A DNA stretch of 64,000 bases from Agarophyton chilense (GCA_030374765.1 JARGXX010000098.1:744001-808000); one strand, 5' to 3'; shown: positions 32,517 through 44,500, numbered from the stretch's first letter. Numbers and translations are program-made. The notes: a model not told the origin generated them from the letters alone.

Positions 32517-32599
32517 AATTGAGCTAATGATTGTATAAAGGATATACTTTTGAAACAGTGTTATTGACTTTGTGGTTTTTATTTGTTGTGAAATGTGCT

Positions 32600-32790
32600 C
32601 TACAGTACGTGAAATGCCTTTTTGGCGCAGTTTTTGTAAAGGGATATGATTTTGAAACGCACTTCATCAAACGCTCTACTATTACGCAATCGAGCATGAA
32701 TCTCAATCACATATCAGACGTTCACTGAAGAACAGTACATGAAATCTTTTTGGCGCGGTTTTTGTCAAGGGATATATTTTTGAAACGCAA
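32600..32790. repeat. Direct repeats at the end of the Tc1 relic
   Basis: Two near-identical ~60-bp segments at about 32610-32668 and 32734-32788 share CAGTAC(G/A)TGAAAT, TTTTTGGCGC(A/G)GTTTTTGT and AAGGGATAT followed by TTTTGAAACGCA. A third partial copy (AAGGATATACTTTTGAAAC) lies at about 32536-32557. Spacing is about 120 bp. Repeated motifs inside a terminal repeat (IR/DR) are known in some Tc1-family elements, and these probably mark the transposon's 5' end. Confidence 0.6.
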
Positions 32791-33393
32791 TGCTCTCTGG
32801 TCAGAACCCCTAAATGGCCCCTACTCTACGTAGACGCCTCTACTGTACAAGGGGTCAAACAGCAAAATAATCCTGTATTATTCGCCTCGCCTATTGTTAA
32901 GGTTTCGAGTCATTTCATTCCGTAAGCTCAAGTGTCTCTTTTTCTTTGAAATTGGGACTCCCAAACGCTCCTTGTCATTCGAATTTTGCCTTTTGTGTTA
33001 GTTCTCTAATGGCAACTTCAGAAATCTTGGGATGACTTTCTTGTTCTGCTCCAGTCTGGAAAGGTGGCCAGTGCGCTCATCGCGCGAGGAACGAGATCGC
33101 CCGCAGTCGGGGTGAGGGCTATCTCGAGAGGGGTGGCAAGGTCGCGGACAGAAACACTTGACGCTCTTGAATCCCTGGCGAAGGGTGACTCCAGTCCAGC
33201 TGTAGTATGTCTGTGCGAGCTAAGAAGGATGCGCATCGCGCAAAGCAAAACACCCCCTCGCACAAGACTAACGTTAGCCCGATTCATTTCCCTACAAGTG
33301 ATTTCTACGTTATTATCTATCTATGATGAAATTCGACTAGGCATGCGAGCACAGACCCGCCATATTTGTTCCCCCGAGGTGGTGAATGAAGAG

Positions 33394-35181
33394 CTACACT
33401 ATCACGCAGGACCCCACAAGATGCGACATGGGCTGCGAAAGGTCAACGGAAGCGACAACCGAGTCTGAGCGTGTCGAAGACGCGATGACACTGTCAACCT
33501 CTGCAACCTCTGCAATCTCCCCGCTGCTCTCGTTCTGACTCCTGCGAATAGTCCGCGACGCAGCGGCGTCTGCAGCGACGATTGCATTTGGCTCTGGCTC
33601 CAAATGGTTCTTCTTCACCCCGTCCTCATTCCCGCCCGCAGTCCCCACTGCCACCACATCGACATTTTTCGGGAGCACACGCGTTTCCCCCGACCCCACC
33701 TCATTGGTAGAGTTCGCTGCTCGACCCGACTCCCCGTCAGCTGCACTTTTTCTGATATCCAGATCATTTGATCCGCGGACGGATCTGACCACGACCTTGT
33801 CGCTTGGCGCATTTCGTCCAGACTCAGCTTCCTCATTCTCATGGCGTCCGACAGCTAACCGCGTTTCTCCTTCCATTTCATCGGAGCCCTGGGACTGATT
33901 TTCATCAAACGCCGCACTATCGCAAGATAACCCCCGGTGATGAACAGGGACACGGCGAATCTGCTCCGCGACGACACCGTGTGTTTCCGAAGAAGCACAC
34001 TCAAAAAGGGACCTGAGCTTCTCTACCCGCCCCGATAGATGCGACGACAACTCTTTCAAAGAACAAAGCTCTGCTTCACTTCTCCCAGTCCCTGGCACTA
34101 GAACAGTTCCTTCCGTCTCTGCCAGACTTTCCGACTTGTCTGGCTGGGTAGCTTTCACCTCTGTTTTCGCGTGCGACTCCCGTGTGGTAAGCCCATCCAG
34201 AATGACAACCTGTTCGGCGGTCTGCGGTTCGTCTTCCCCAAACATACTTCTCAGTGCCTCCACCCTACCGGACCCGATCAGCGTCACACTCGCTTCATGT
34301 TCGTCCACCAGACTCAGTTCACCCACTCGATCTTTCGACTCCGCATCGCTGCTCGGAGTCGACTTCGAGGCCACGCTTGAGGACTCTTCCCGCGGTGGAG
34401 CCGCATCATGCGATTCTCCACCCTCCCTCCTCATCGACGTTGGTTCCATAAAAGCGAAGCTACCCGTCGACCGCAGCTTCGCAATGGTGCGAACGATTGT
34501 GCCCTTCTCCACCACCGAAGTATCTTCTTCACTGCCCATCTTACTTTTCACGCGGCGCGGAGTCTCATCCATATTACCATCATCAACGCGACAGGGTATG
34601 TTGTCCTTCACGGCCTTTTGCTCCTCACACACCCCATCGCCCGATGCGTCTGAAACTCGCTTGCGTCCCACACGCTGCCCAACGGGCTTTTCTTCAGCGG
34701 AGAATGGCGTGTCGCCCTCCACGAGCGCGTGATGGATAGAGGAAGCTTGGCGATTCTCGAGCGACGGCGAGTGGCTTTCGTTCGTGAGCGGACTTAGAAA
34801 GGGTTCCGCTTCTTCCTCATTCGCTTCCGAGTTGCGCTTGCCGAGGCAGTTCATGGACCCAGAGAGCTTTGCGACAAAGCCCCTGACCTTCTTTCCCAAA
34901 TGATTCATCGGGACCATAAATGTCCTTGGGGATGGGTTGCTTGAGGAACTAGTGTGGTTTCCATTTCCTTCAGCATTTGCCTGATCGTCGTGGCCGCTCA
35001 CATTGCTGAAAGCGTGGATTTCTCCGCGGCCGTATATGTCGTAGTCGATATAATCGCCAGGTGAGACGTTCTTCGCAAAGTCCCGCATCGCCTTGACCCG
35101 CTCGGCCTCATTCGGTGCGCCCTTGACCATCCCATCAAGCTCTTCTTTCGCATTGAGCTGCGCTGTGGCGTCGATGTTCAT
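33394..35181 (-). CDS. Unrecognised 595-aa acidic, probably disordered protein, array copy 1
   Basis: The start MNIDATAQLNAKEELDGMVK is the first ATG downstream of a TATA box 173 bp away. Residues 1-60 look structured (MRDFAKNVSPGDYIDYDIYG). The rest is rich in S, E, D, G, N and K and probably disordered. Two related segments, SGRVEALRSMFGEDE and SGRVEKLRSLFECASSE, repeat a VExLRSxF motif, and a weaker relative is TIAKLRSTGSF. The C-terminus ends SCVIV, a CaaX-like box (Cys-Val-Ile-Val) that could be lipidated. No enzyme domain, signal peptide or membrane segment is visible. I do not recognise the family. Three intact copies retained in the array suggest it is a real gene. Function unknown. 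Confidence 0.7.
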   Translation of the reverse strand: MNIDATAQLNAKEELDGMVKGAPNEAERVKAMRDFAKNVSPGDYIDYDIYGRGEIHAFSNVSGHDDQANAEGNGNHTSSSSNPSPRTFMVPMNHLGKKVRGFVAKLSGSMNCLGKRNSEANEEEAEPFLSPLTNESHSPSLENRQASSIHHALVEGDTPFSAEEKPVGQRVGRKRVSDASGDGVCEEQKAVKDNIPCRVDDGNMDETPRRVKSKMGSEEDTSVVEKGTIVRTIAKLRSTGSFAFMEPTSMRREGGESHDAAPPREESSSVASKSTPSSDAESKDRVGELSLVDEHEASVTLIGSGRVEALRSMFGEDEPQTAEQVVILDGLTTRESHAKTEVKATQPDKSESLAETEGTVLVPGTGRSEAELCSLKELSSHLSGRVEKLRSLFECASSETHGVVAEQIRRVPVHHRGLSCDSAAFDENQSQGSDEMEGETRLAVGRHENEEAESGRNAPSDKVVVRSVRGSNDLDIRKSAADGESGRAANSTNEVGSGETRVLPKNVDVVAVGTAGGNEDGVKKNHLEPEPNAIVAADAAASRTIRRSQNESSGEIAEVAEVDSVIASSTRSDSVVASVDLSQPMSHLVGSCVIV

Positions 35182-35353
35182 TATTATTGTAACGTGGCTG
35201 AACGTTGCGGTCTGCTGTTGATAACTGTGTCACTCCTATGTAGATAAGCGTTTCCCAAGACGTCTGACGTTCGACGCAAGAGCTTGGAAGTTGATGGGTG
35301 GTAGTCTGAAGGCAGGTGGGAATTGGAGGAGCGGTGCGTCTCTAGCTCCACCC

Positions 35354-35361
35354 CTTTTATA
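35354..35361 (-). promoter_or_regulatory. TATA box of array gene copy 1
   Basis: TATAAAAG on the minus strand, about 173 bp upstream of the ATG at 35181, within GGGCTATAAAAGGGG. Good match to the eukaryotic TATA consensus with GC-rich flanks. A TGACGTCA bZIP/CRE-type palindrome lies farther upstream at 35784-35791. Confidence 0.55.
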
Positions 35362-36112
35362 GCCCACACAACAGGAGAGTCGAACCTTTCTCGGACTGCA
35401 AAACATTGCGTTGCACCACACATTTGCATTTGCAGCTTATGATAGTCATCTAAACTACTCTCGCAGCCTCAGGGCAACACCAAAACAAGATACTCACAAG
35501 CGTAGGATACCCTCTCCAACCGGTCAGACTTCCGCTATCAGTGCTCCGCTTCGCATTGATGCATGGTGAATCAGCAATAATGACGTTGCTCACGGAGGCA
35601 CACTACTTGATTTGCACTGAATGTCAGTGCTTCAAGCGTGAATCATTTCCAGGATCGTGAGGCCTGGCTCTGCTTGGTAGCTCCGAAGGGGGCTGGTCAC
35701 CCGGCGGCGGGGCTGCCGCGCGCGCAGAGCGGATGCGATCTGCCTGGGCTCCAGTCTAGAAGCGGTCCGTCCCTTGAAACATATGACGTCAAACAGGTGC
35801 CCACAGAACGACGACGACAGTGGAGCGGCTCTGGGTGGTTTATGAATGAAGTATCGACTACGTGTGCGCCCTGTACGGGTGTACGCGTCGGCACAGGAGA
35901 TGAGGATCTCAATACACGGGCCCGGGGGGGCGGCCTGGGGTCCGTCGGGACGGGCTACCGGTCAGGGCTGCCGGGCTGGTCCTCTGCGGTCCTGGGAAGC
36001 GCAGAGTCTCTGGGGAGTACGGCTCACCAGAAGGGCACCAGGGGAAGGATGTCTGGTCCCGGGCCCGAAGGGCGATAGGGAGAAGGGCGGCGGGTGGGCC
36101 CCCAGTTAGCCC

Positions 36113-36190
36113 ATTGCCGCCACCTATTGCCGCCGCCTATTGCCGCCGCCTATTGCCGCCGCCTATTGCCGCCGCCTATTGCCGCCGCCA
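36113..36190 (+). repeat. 13-bp minisatellite (TATTGCCGCCGCC) in array unit 1
   Basis: About six head-to-tail copies of TATTGCCGCCGCC, the first slightly altered. The same tract occurs at about 42303-42378 and 48454-48529 in units 2 and 3. Confidence 0.85.
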
Positions 36191-36511
36191 TGATCTTCCT
36201 GTGAAGGTAATTTGTTCGATTTTGCATTTGTGCTCCGAGTTCGCTCTTCTGCTCCCTGCTTGGGATTCTGCTCTCCGCTCAGGGTTCTGTTCCCTGCTTG
36301 GGGATCTGCTTCCCGTAAATATCTACTGTTGCCCGCCAGGACAGCCCCACCCAAACCCTTGAGTGAACCACGAGGGTACGGACGGTGCTACCCCATCACG
36401 AACACGAACCCGCAGTATGCACGGCCCCGCGAGTCCAAAAAGATGCAGTTCTCAAACACGAGTCTTGCACCTTTGCGCGGAAAGTACTATGGTACAATCC
36501 ACACAGCGACA

Positions 36512-36570
36512 GAAAAGTGGGTAGGCTAGAAAAGTGGGTAGGCTAGAAAAGTGGGTAGGCTAGAAAAGTG
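36512..36570 (+). repeat. 17-bp minisatellite (GTGGGTAGGCTAGAAAA) in array unit 1
   Basis: Slightly more than three head-to-tail copies of GTGGGTAGGCTAGAAAA. Present with the same copy number in units 2 and 3 (about 42701-42759 and 48852-48910). Confidence 0.85.
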
Positions 36571-39500
36571 ATGCCCTCTGTCGGATCGTTTTCCGCGATC
36601 TGATCTTCATGAATCAATGCAAATTACAGTCTCGCATCACGAGTTTATAATCTGGCCGCACACAGTCCATCCTCTTGTCACCTGTGCATCCAGCCTACAG
36701 CCTACATTGGGATGTTGGGAAGCGCCATGGTCGCCCATATCTAGTCGACATGTGGCAAAACAGTCACCTTCTGAGTTGCCTTATTATGCATTTCCCCACC
36801 CACATTGCAAGAATAAAAAGTTCTGCGAACGAATGAATTGTGTTCAAAGCCTTCACTCCCACCCATACTGTCGTAGAAAGTTTACTCACGGACACTTATT
36901 TGAAAGGTACAACATCAAGATTGAAGCAAAGACTGGGAGTTGGCTTGAGGTCAGCGATCGCATATTCAACTTAAACAAGCGCTCAGCCTGACCTGTGTCA
37001 CCCATGTAGATCAGTTGAGTGGACTGCTCTGTGGAATACAGCTGTCCGAAACCTCTTGTTTGAACTATAATAGGGTGGCAGCATGAGAACAATATCCATT
37101 TGCCAGTATTTCGTCGTTTGCGCTGCTGAAAACCAAGAACATTCTCCTTGCTCAAGGTGGGCATTAAGTGGTTCGACAGCTCTTCAAGCAGCCGTTCTGT
37201 TCAAAGGAAGAGAGATGGAATTTTTTGTGAACCCCAAGATGAGAGTAAAGAGCCAGAGATGGATGTAATCTCTTTCTCTGCACAATGTCATAAAAAGAGG
37301 AACCATTGGTATTGTATCTTCTTCCACTTGCAAACCTTGGAAGAATGATTGCTTAAGAATCTCGTGAAAGAGGCCCAGCATTCGTGAGAATGCCATGGGA
37401 ATGCACTCAACTCACAAGGTTTGCTGTGCAAGAACGGATTTGTTCCAATGGCCGATGAGGGTCATTTCTTAGCAGCAATAGAAAAGAGCATTTATTGACG
37501 GAAAGCCTAATGGCGGTGTGAAACCGATTCAGAGGTTTTAAGGACATCGTGTCTCCGAGAAGATTTTGCTCCCTCTTTTGGCATGGCAAAGACGTTTCAA
37601 AGCTATCAAGCTTGGCGGATAAGTTCAAAGACCCCTAAAGCTACCAAGCTTGGCGGATAAGTTCAAAGAAGGTAGACCTGTCAAAGGGATGCAAGTTTAA
37701 ACTGCCATTTCAATTTGTTTGAGGGGAAGCTGTAGCACTGTGTCTTTGTCCCTTTTCACGAGGTCTGTTTCTATGTTTCTGGTCATGCTCGAGCATTCAG
37801 TAATTTGGGGGTGTGTCGGGAAGCACAAAGGTCAGAAACAGGCGTGAATCTCTCTCAACCCCGGCTTGTATTACAGCTGGATGTATAACCGTAACGAGAG
37901 TCACGTCTATGTAATATGTCGGCAGCTTCACCTCACGATATGATTGGGTCAGAACAAACAATTATGCGGGAAGGAGAAAAATAAGGTGGACGGTTTATGG
38001 GAACTATCTACGCATTACCGGTGTCGAGCAAACTACGTGGTGCTACTATCACGCGCAACAGTCTACTGAAATATCGCCAACAACTGCCAACGCTCCCGCA
38101 ACCGAACAAGTACGGCAAAGAAGGCACCACAACCAAGTATCTTGCGTCTCAGAGCTTTCGCCCAGGGTCTACCAGAGGGAAACGCCCACAATTGCGCCTC
38201 TTTCAAAGCCTGGGTCCGAATATCTGGCCTCTGCCCACGTCAAAAGACGCTCCAAAAGAGTGCGACAGTACAAGTATACTGGAGTGGTACCTCACCTGAG
38301 CGGGGCTCAGGGCCTGCCAGAGGGAGACCGACTACCTTCACGCTTTATCCAAAGCCTAGCGCGTCTATCTGACCTTGTTGGCCGTTGCACGGCATTACAG
38401 TGTTGGTCCGATAAAGAAAGAGGAAATGAAACTGTACACAAACACGAGAACAGAACGAGGGGGGAAAGGCGTCAGTCGGTGGTCGGCGCAAGTGGAATAG
38501 CGGTGGGGCCCAGGAATCACTGATCCATTGAACATACCAGAAGGAATGGAGAGGGGTCGGAGGTTACGACGGAGAAAACTCGGTTGAACGTGTGTTGCGC
38601 ACGGAAGATCCGCAGGCCATAGATGATGGCGCAGCGCAATTCACGACCATTCTCGGATGGGCAGCAGCATTTATACTGGTCTCAAACAGATGCCAGCCCT
38701 GTTGTTTGCTGGCACGTAATCGATTCGGGTGAAGACGTTCGTGCTGTGTGACCGAAATTGAGCGGTCTAGGAAGAGAAAGAAACCACAAACATTTGACCA
38801 GCACCGTTCTACTGCTGATCATTCGAATTGATCGATGAGTAACTCCTTTAGCACTAGGTTGGGGCCACTTGGGTCCCACACAATAGCTCTCATTGGTTCA
38901 CGATGCAAGAGATGCGTGACTTAATTCAAGGCACCAAGCGCTTCTTCGGTCCAGTGAATGTCACGAGACAAACAAGAAGAGCAAATAACACGTGCTGTAC
39001 CTTCACGAATGCTGCAAGTCATCCGCTTGAAGCACAGACCAAGAATCATTACATCCATTTCCCATGCATTCTGTGGGAGCAAGGGACCACAATGGCTCAT
39101 GTTATGTTACATTGATGCCTGGTGATCGGCTCGCGACCTGTTGTTGGAGTGTAGTTGAGCGATGGGCTTTAACGACGGGCGGGTGCTGTCCATGGCGATG
39201 GGCAAGTTGACAAATCACTTGGGATGACTTTCTTGTTCTGCTCCAGTCTGGAAAGGTGGCCAGTGCGCTCATCGCGCGAGGAACGAGATCGCCCGCAGTC
39301 GGGGTGAGGGCTATCTCGAGAGGGGTGGCAAGGTCGCGGACAGAAACACTTGACGCTCTTGAATCCCTGGCGAAGGGTGACTCCAGTCCAGCTGTAGTAT
39401 GTCTGTGCGAGCTAAGAAGGATGCGCATCGCGCAAAGCAAAACACCCCCTCGCACAAGACTAACGTTAGCCCGATTCATTTCCCTACAAGTGATTTCTAC

Positions 39501-39585
39501 GTTATTATCTATCTATGATGAAATTCGACTAGGCATGCGAGCACAGACCCGCCATATTTGTTCCCCCGAGGTGGTGAATGAAGAG

Positions 39586-41373
39586 CTACACTATCACGCA
39601 GGACCCCACAAGATGCGACATGGGCTGCGAAAGGTCAACGGAAGCGACAACCGAGTCTGAGCGTGTCGAAGACGCGATGACACTGTCAACCTCTGCAACC
39701 TCTGCAATCTCCCCGCTGCTCTCGTTCTGACTCCTGCGAATAGTCCGCGACGCAGCGGCGTCTGCAGCGACGATTGCATTTGGCTCTGGCTCCAAATGGT
39801 TCTTCTTCACCCCGTCCTCATTCCCGCCCGCAGTCCCCACTGCCACCACATCGACATTTTTCGGGAGCACACGCGTTTCCCCCGACCCCACCTCATTGGT
39901 AGAGTTCGCTGCTCGACCCGACTCCCCGTCAGCTGCACTTTTTCTGATATCCAGATCATTTGATCCGCGGACGGATCTGACCACGACCTTGTCGCTTGGC
40001 GCATTTCGTCCAGACTCAGCTTCCTCATTCTCATGGCGTCCGACAGCTAACCGCGTTTCTCCTTCCATTTCATCGGAGCCCTGGGACTGATTTTCATCAA
40101 ACGCCGCACTATCGCAAGATAACCCCCGGTGATGAACAGGGACACGGCGAATCTGCTCCGCGACGACACCGTGTGTTTCCGAAGAAGCACACTCAAAAAG
40201 GGACCTGAGCTTCTCTACCCGCCCCGATAGATGCGACGACAACTCTTTCAAAGAACAAAGCTCTGCTTCACTTCTCCCAGTCCCTGGCACTAGAACAGTT
40301 CCTTCCGTCTCTGCCAGACTTTCCGACTTGTCTGGCTGGGTAGCTTTCACCTCTGTTTTCGCGTGCGACTCCCGTGTGGTAAGCCCATCCAGAATGACAA
40401 CCTGTTCGGCGGTCTGCGGTTCGTCTTCCCCAAACATACTTCTCAGTGCCTCCACCCTACCGGACCCGATCAGCGTCACACTCGCTTCATGTTCGTCCAC
40501 CAGACTCAGTTCACCCACTCGATCTTTCGACTCCGCATCGCTGCTCGGAGTCGACTTCGAGGCCACGCTTGAGGACTCTTCCCGCGGTGGAGCCGCATCA
40601 TGCGATTCTCCACCCTCCCTCCTCATCGACGTTGGTTCCATAAAAGCGAAGCTACCCGTCGACCGCAGCTTCGCAATGGTGCGAACGATTGTGCCCTTCT
40701 CCACCACCGAAGTATCTTCTTCACTGCCCATCTTACTTTTCACGCGGCGCGGAGTCTCATCCATATTACCATCATCAACGCGACAGGGTATGTTGTCCTT
40801 CACGGCCTTTTGCTCCTCACACACCCCATCGCCCGATGCGTCTGAAACTCGCTTGCGTCCCACACGCTGCCCAACGGGCTTTTCTTCAGCGGAGAATGGC
40901 GTGTCGCCCTCCACGAGCGCGTGATGGATAGAGGAAGCTTGGCGATTCTCGAGCGACGGCGAGTGGCTTTCGTTCGTGAGCGGACTTAGAAAGGGTTCCG
41001 CTTCTTCCTCATTCGCTTCCGAGTTGCGCTTGCCGAGGCAGTTCATGGACCCAGAGAGCTTTGCGACAAAGCCCCTGACCTTCTTTCCCAAATGATTCAT
41101 CGGGACCATAAATGTCCTTGGGGATGGGTTGCTTGAGGAACTAGTGTGGTTTCCATTTCCTTCAGCATTTGCCTGATCGTCGTGGCCGCTCACATTGCTG
41201 AAAGCGTGGATTTCTCCGCGGCCGTATATGTCGTAGTCGATATAATCGCCAGGTGAGACGTTCTTCGCAAAGTCCCGCATCGCCTTGACCCGCTCGGCCT
41301 CATTCGGTGCGCCCTTGACCATCCCATCAAGCTCTTCTTTCGCATTGAGCTGCGCTGTGGCGTCGATGTTCAT
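39586..41373 (-). CDS. Unrecognised 595-aa acidic, probably disordered protein, array copy 2
   Basis: The predicted product is identical to copy 1 at every residue, including the repeated VExLRSxF motifs and the CVIV end. It has the same upstream sequence and TATA box. Identity at this level, in a protein that should tolerate change, indicates very recent duplication or gene conversion. Confidence 0.7.
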   Translation of the reverse strand: MNIDATAQLNAKEELDGMVKGAPNEAERVKAMRDFAKNVSPGDYIDYDIYGRGEIHAFSNVSGHDDQANAEGNGNHTSSSSNPSPRTFMVPMNHLGKKVRGFVAKLSGSMNCLGKRNSEANEEEAEPFLSPLTNESHSPSLENRQASSIHHALVEGDTPFSAEEKPVGQRVGRKRVSDASGDGVCEEQKAVKDNIPCRVDDGNMDETPRRVKSKMGSEEDTSVVEKGTIVRTIAKLRSTGSFAFMEPTSMRREGGESHDAAPPREESSSVASKSTPSSDAESKDRVGELSLVDEHEASVTLIGSGRVEALRSMFGEDEPQTAEQVVILDGLTTRESHAKTEVKATQPDKSESLAETEGTVLVPGTGRSEAELCSLKELSSHLSGRVEKLRSLFECASSETHGVVAEQIRRVPVHHRGLSCDSAAFDENQSQGSDEMEGETRLAVGRHENEEAESGRNAPSDKVVVRSVRGSNDLDIRKSAADGESGRAANSTNEVGSGETRVLPKNVDVVAVGTAGGNEDGVKKNHLEPEPNAIVAADAAASRTIRRSQNESSGEIAEVAEVDSVIASSTRSDSVVASVDLSQPMSHLVGSCVIV

Positions 41374-41545
41374 TATTATTGTAACGTGGCTGAACGTTGC
41401 GGTCTGCTGTTGATAACTGTGTCACTCCTATGTAGATAAGCGTTTCCCAAGACGTCTGACGTTCGACGCAAGAGCTTGGAAGTTGATGGGTGGTAGTCTG
41501 AAGGCAGGTGGGAATTGGAGGAGCGGTGCGTCTCTAGCTCCACCC

Positions 41546-41553
41546 CTTTTATA
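41546..41553 (-). promoter_or_regulatory. TATA box of array gene copy 2
   Basis: Same TATAAAAG at the same distance from its ATG as in unit 1. Confidence 0.5.
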
Positions 41554-44500
41554 GCCCACACAACAGGAGAGTCGAACCTTTCTCGGACTGCAAAACATTG
41601 CGTTGCACCACACATTTGCATTTGCAGCTTATGATAGTCATCTAAACTACTCTCGCAGCCTCAGGGCAACACCAAAACAAGATACTCACAAGCGTAGGAT
41701 ACCCTCTCCAACCGGTCAGACTTCCGCTATCAGTGCTCCGCTTCGCATTGATGCATGGTGAATCAGCAATAATGACGTTGCTCACGGAGGCACACTACTT
41801 GATTTGCACTGAATGTCAGCGCTTCAAGCGTGAATCATTTCCAGGATCGTGAGGCCTGGCTCTGCTTGGTAGCTCCGAAGGGGGCTGGTCACCCGGCGGC
41901 GGGGCTGCCGCGCGCGCAGAGCGGATGCGATCTGCCTGGGCTCCAGTCTAGAAGCGGTCCGTCCCTTGAAACATATGACGTCAAACAGGTGCCCACAGAA
42001 CGACGACGACAGTGGAGCGGCTCTGGGTGGTTTATGAATGAAGTATCGACTACGTGTGCGCCCTGTACGGGTGTACGCGTCGGCACAGGAGATGAGGATC
42101 TCAATACACGGGCCCGGGGGGGCGGCCTGGGGTCCGTCGGGACGGGCTACCGGTCAGGGCTGCCGGGCTGGTCCTCTGCGGTCCTGGGAAGCGCAGAGTC
42201 TCTGGGGAGTACGGCTCACCAGAAGGGCACCAGGGGAAGGATGTCTGGTCCCGGGCCCGAAGGGCGATAGGGAGAAGGGCGGCGGGTGGGCCCCCAGTTA
42301 GCTTGCCGCCACCTATTGCCGCCGCCTATTGCCGCCGCCTATTGCCGCCGCCTATTGCCGCCGCCTATTGCCGCCGCCATGATCTTCCTGTGAAGGTAAT
42401 TTGTTCGATTTTGCATTTGTGCTCCGAGTTCGCTCTTCTGCTCCCTGCTTGGGATTCTGCTCTCCGCTCAGGGTTCTGTTCCCTGCTTGGGGATCTGCTT
42501 CCCGTAAATATCTACTGTTGCCCGCCAGGACAGCCCCACCCAAACCCTTGAGTGAACCACGAGGGTACGGACGGTGCTACCCCATCACGAACACGAACCC
42601 GCAGTATGCACGGCCCCGCGAGTCCAAAAAGATGCAGTTCTCAAACACGAGTCTTGCACCTTTGCGCGGAAAGTACTATGGTACAATCCACACAGCGACA
42701 GAAAAGTGGGTAGGCTAGAAAAGTGGGTAGGCTAGAAAAGTGGGTAGGCTAGAAAAGTGATGCCCTCTGTCGGATCGTTTTCCGCGATCTGATCTTCATG
42801 AATCAATGCAAATTACAGTCTCGCATCACGAGTTTATAATCTGGCCGCACACAGTCCATCCTCTTGTCACCTGTGCATCCAGCCTACAGCCTACATTGGG
42901 ATGTTGGGAAGCGCCATGGTCGCCCATATCTAGTCGACATGTGGCAAAACAGTCACCTTCTGAGTTGCCTTATTATGCATTTCCCCACCCACATTGCAAG
43001 AATAAAAAGTTCTGCGAACGAATGAATTGTGTTCAAAGCCTTCACTCCCACCCATACTGTCGTAGAAAGTTTACTCACGGACACTTATTTGAAAGGTACA
43101 ACATCAAGATTGAAGCAAAGACTGGGAGTTGGCTTGAGGTCAGCGATCGCATATTCAACTTAAACAAGCGCTCAGCCTGACCTGTGTCACCCATGTAGAT
43201 CAGTTGAGTGGACTGCTCTGTGGAATACAGCTGTCCGAAACCTCTTGTTTGAACTATAATAGGGTGGCAGCATGAGAACAATATCCATTTGCCAGTATTT
43301 CGTCGTTTGCGCTGCTGAAAACCAAGAACATTCTCCTTGCTCAAGGTGGGCATTAAGTGGTTCGACAGCTCTTCAAGCAGCCGTTCTGTTCAAAGAAAGA
43401 GAGATGGAATTTTTTGTGAACCCCAAGATGAGAGTAAAGAGCCAGAGATGGATGTAATCTCTTTCTCTGCACAATGTCATAAAAAGAGGAACCATTGGTA
43501 TTGTATCTTCTTCCACTTGCAAACCTTGGAAGAATGATTGCTTAAGAATCTCGTGAAAGAGGCCCAGCATTCGTGAGAATGCCATGGGAATGCACTCAAC
43601 TCACAAGGTTTGCTGTGCAAGAACGGATTTGTTCCAATGGCCGATGAGGGTCATTTCTTAGCAGCAATAGAAAAGAGCATTTATTGACGGAAAGCCTAAT
43701 GGCGGTGTGAAACCGATTCAGAGGTTTTAAGGACATCGTGTCTCCGAGAAGATTTTGCTCCCTCTTTTGGCATGGCAAAGACGTTTCAAAGCTATCAAGC
43801 TTGGCGGATAAGTTCAAAGAAGGTAGACCTGTCAAAGGGATGCAAGTTTAAACTGCCATTTCAATTTGTTTGAGGGGAAGCTGTAGCACTGTGTCTTTGT
43901 CCCTTTTCACGAGGTCTGTTTCTATGTTTCTGGTCATGCTCGAGCATTCAGTAATTTGGGGGTGTGTCGGGAAGCACAAAGGTCAGAAACAGGCGTGAAT
44001 CTCTCTCAACCCCGGCTTGTATTACAGCTGGATGTATAACCGTAACGAGAGTCACGTCTATGTAATATGTCGGCAGCTTCACCTCACGATATGATTGGGT
44101 CAGAACAAACAATTATGCGGGAAGGAGAAAAATAAGGTGGACGGTTTATGGGAACTATCTACGCATTACCGGTGTCGAGCAAACTACGTGGTGCTACTAT
44201 CACGCGCAACAGTCTACTGAAATATCGCCAACAACTGCCAACGCTCCCGCAACCGAACAAGTACGGCAAAGAAGGCACCACAACCAAGTATCTTGCGTCT
44301 CAGAGCTTTCGCCCAGGGTCTACCAGAGGGAAACGCCCACAATTGCGCCTCTTTCAAAGCCTGGGTCCGAATATCTGGCCTCTGCCCACGTCAAAAGACG
44401 CTCCAAAAGAGTGCGACAGTACAAGTATACTGGAGTGGTACCTCACCTGAGCGGGGCTCAGGGCCTGCCAGAGGGAGACCGACTACCTTCACGCTTTATC

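Larger units (their letters stand above)
35430..39217. other. Non-genic body of array unit 1
   Basis: About 3.8 kb (repeated at 41622-45368 and 47773-51519) without a gene I can support. A GC-rich part at 35640-36110 has overlapping frames on both strands that look accidental. Then come a 13-bp minisatellite, a 17-bp minisatellite and an AT-richer part. Minus-strand 37396-37184 reads MAFSRMLGLFHEILKQSFFQ and further hydrophobic sequence. It looks slightly gene-like but is short and unrecognised. Confidence 0.45.

Noticed and set aside
34136-34732. 198-codon plus-strand frame within each array unit, and other 60-134 codon frames overlapping the 595-aa gene
   Set aside because: They lie antisense to the long gene, are Ser/Thr/Pro-rich as expected from the complement of an acidic Ser/Glu-rich gene, and show no family motifs.
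35638-36078. 146-codon plus-strand frame in the GC-rich part of each array unit
   Set aside because: High GC reduces stop codons. Overlapping frames exist on both strands and none has a recognisable domain or start context.
36113-36190. CRISPR-like regular repeat
   Set aside because: The repeat is head-to-tail with no spacers, and the genome is eukaryotic. It is a minisatellite. No CRISPR array was seen anywhere in the window.
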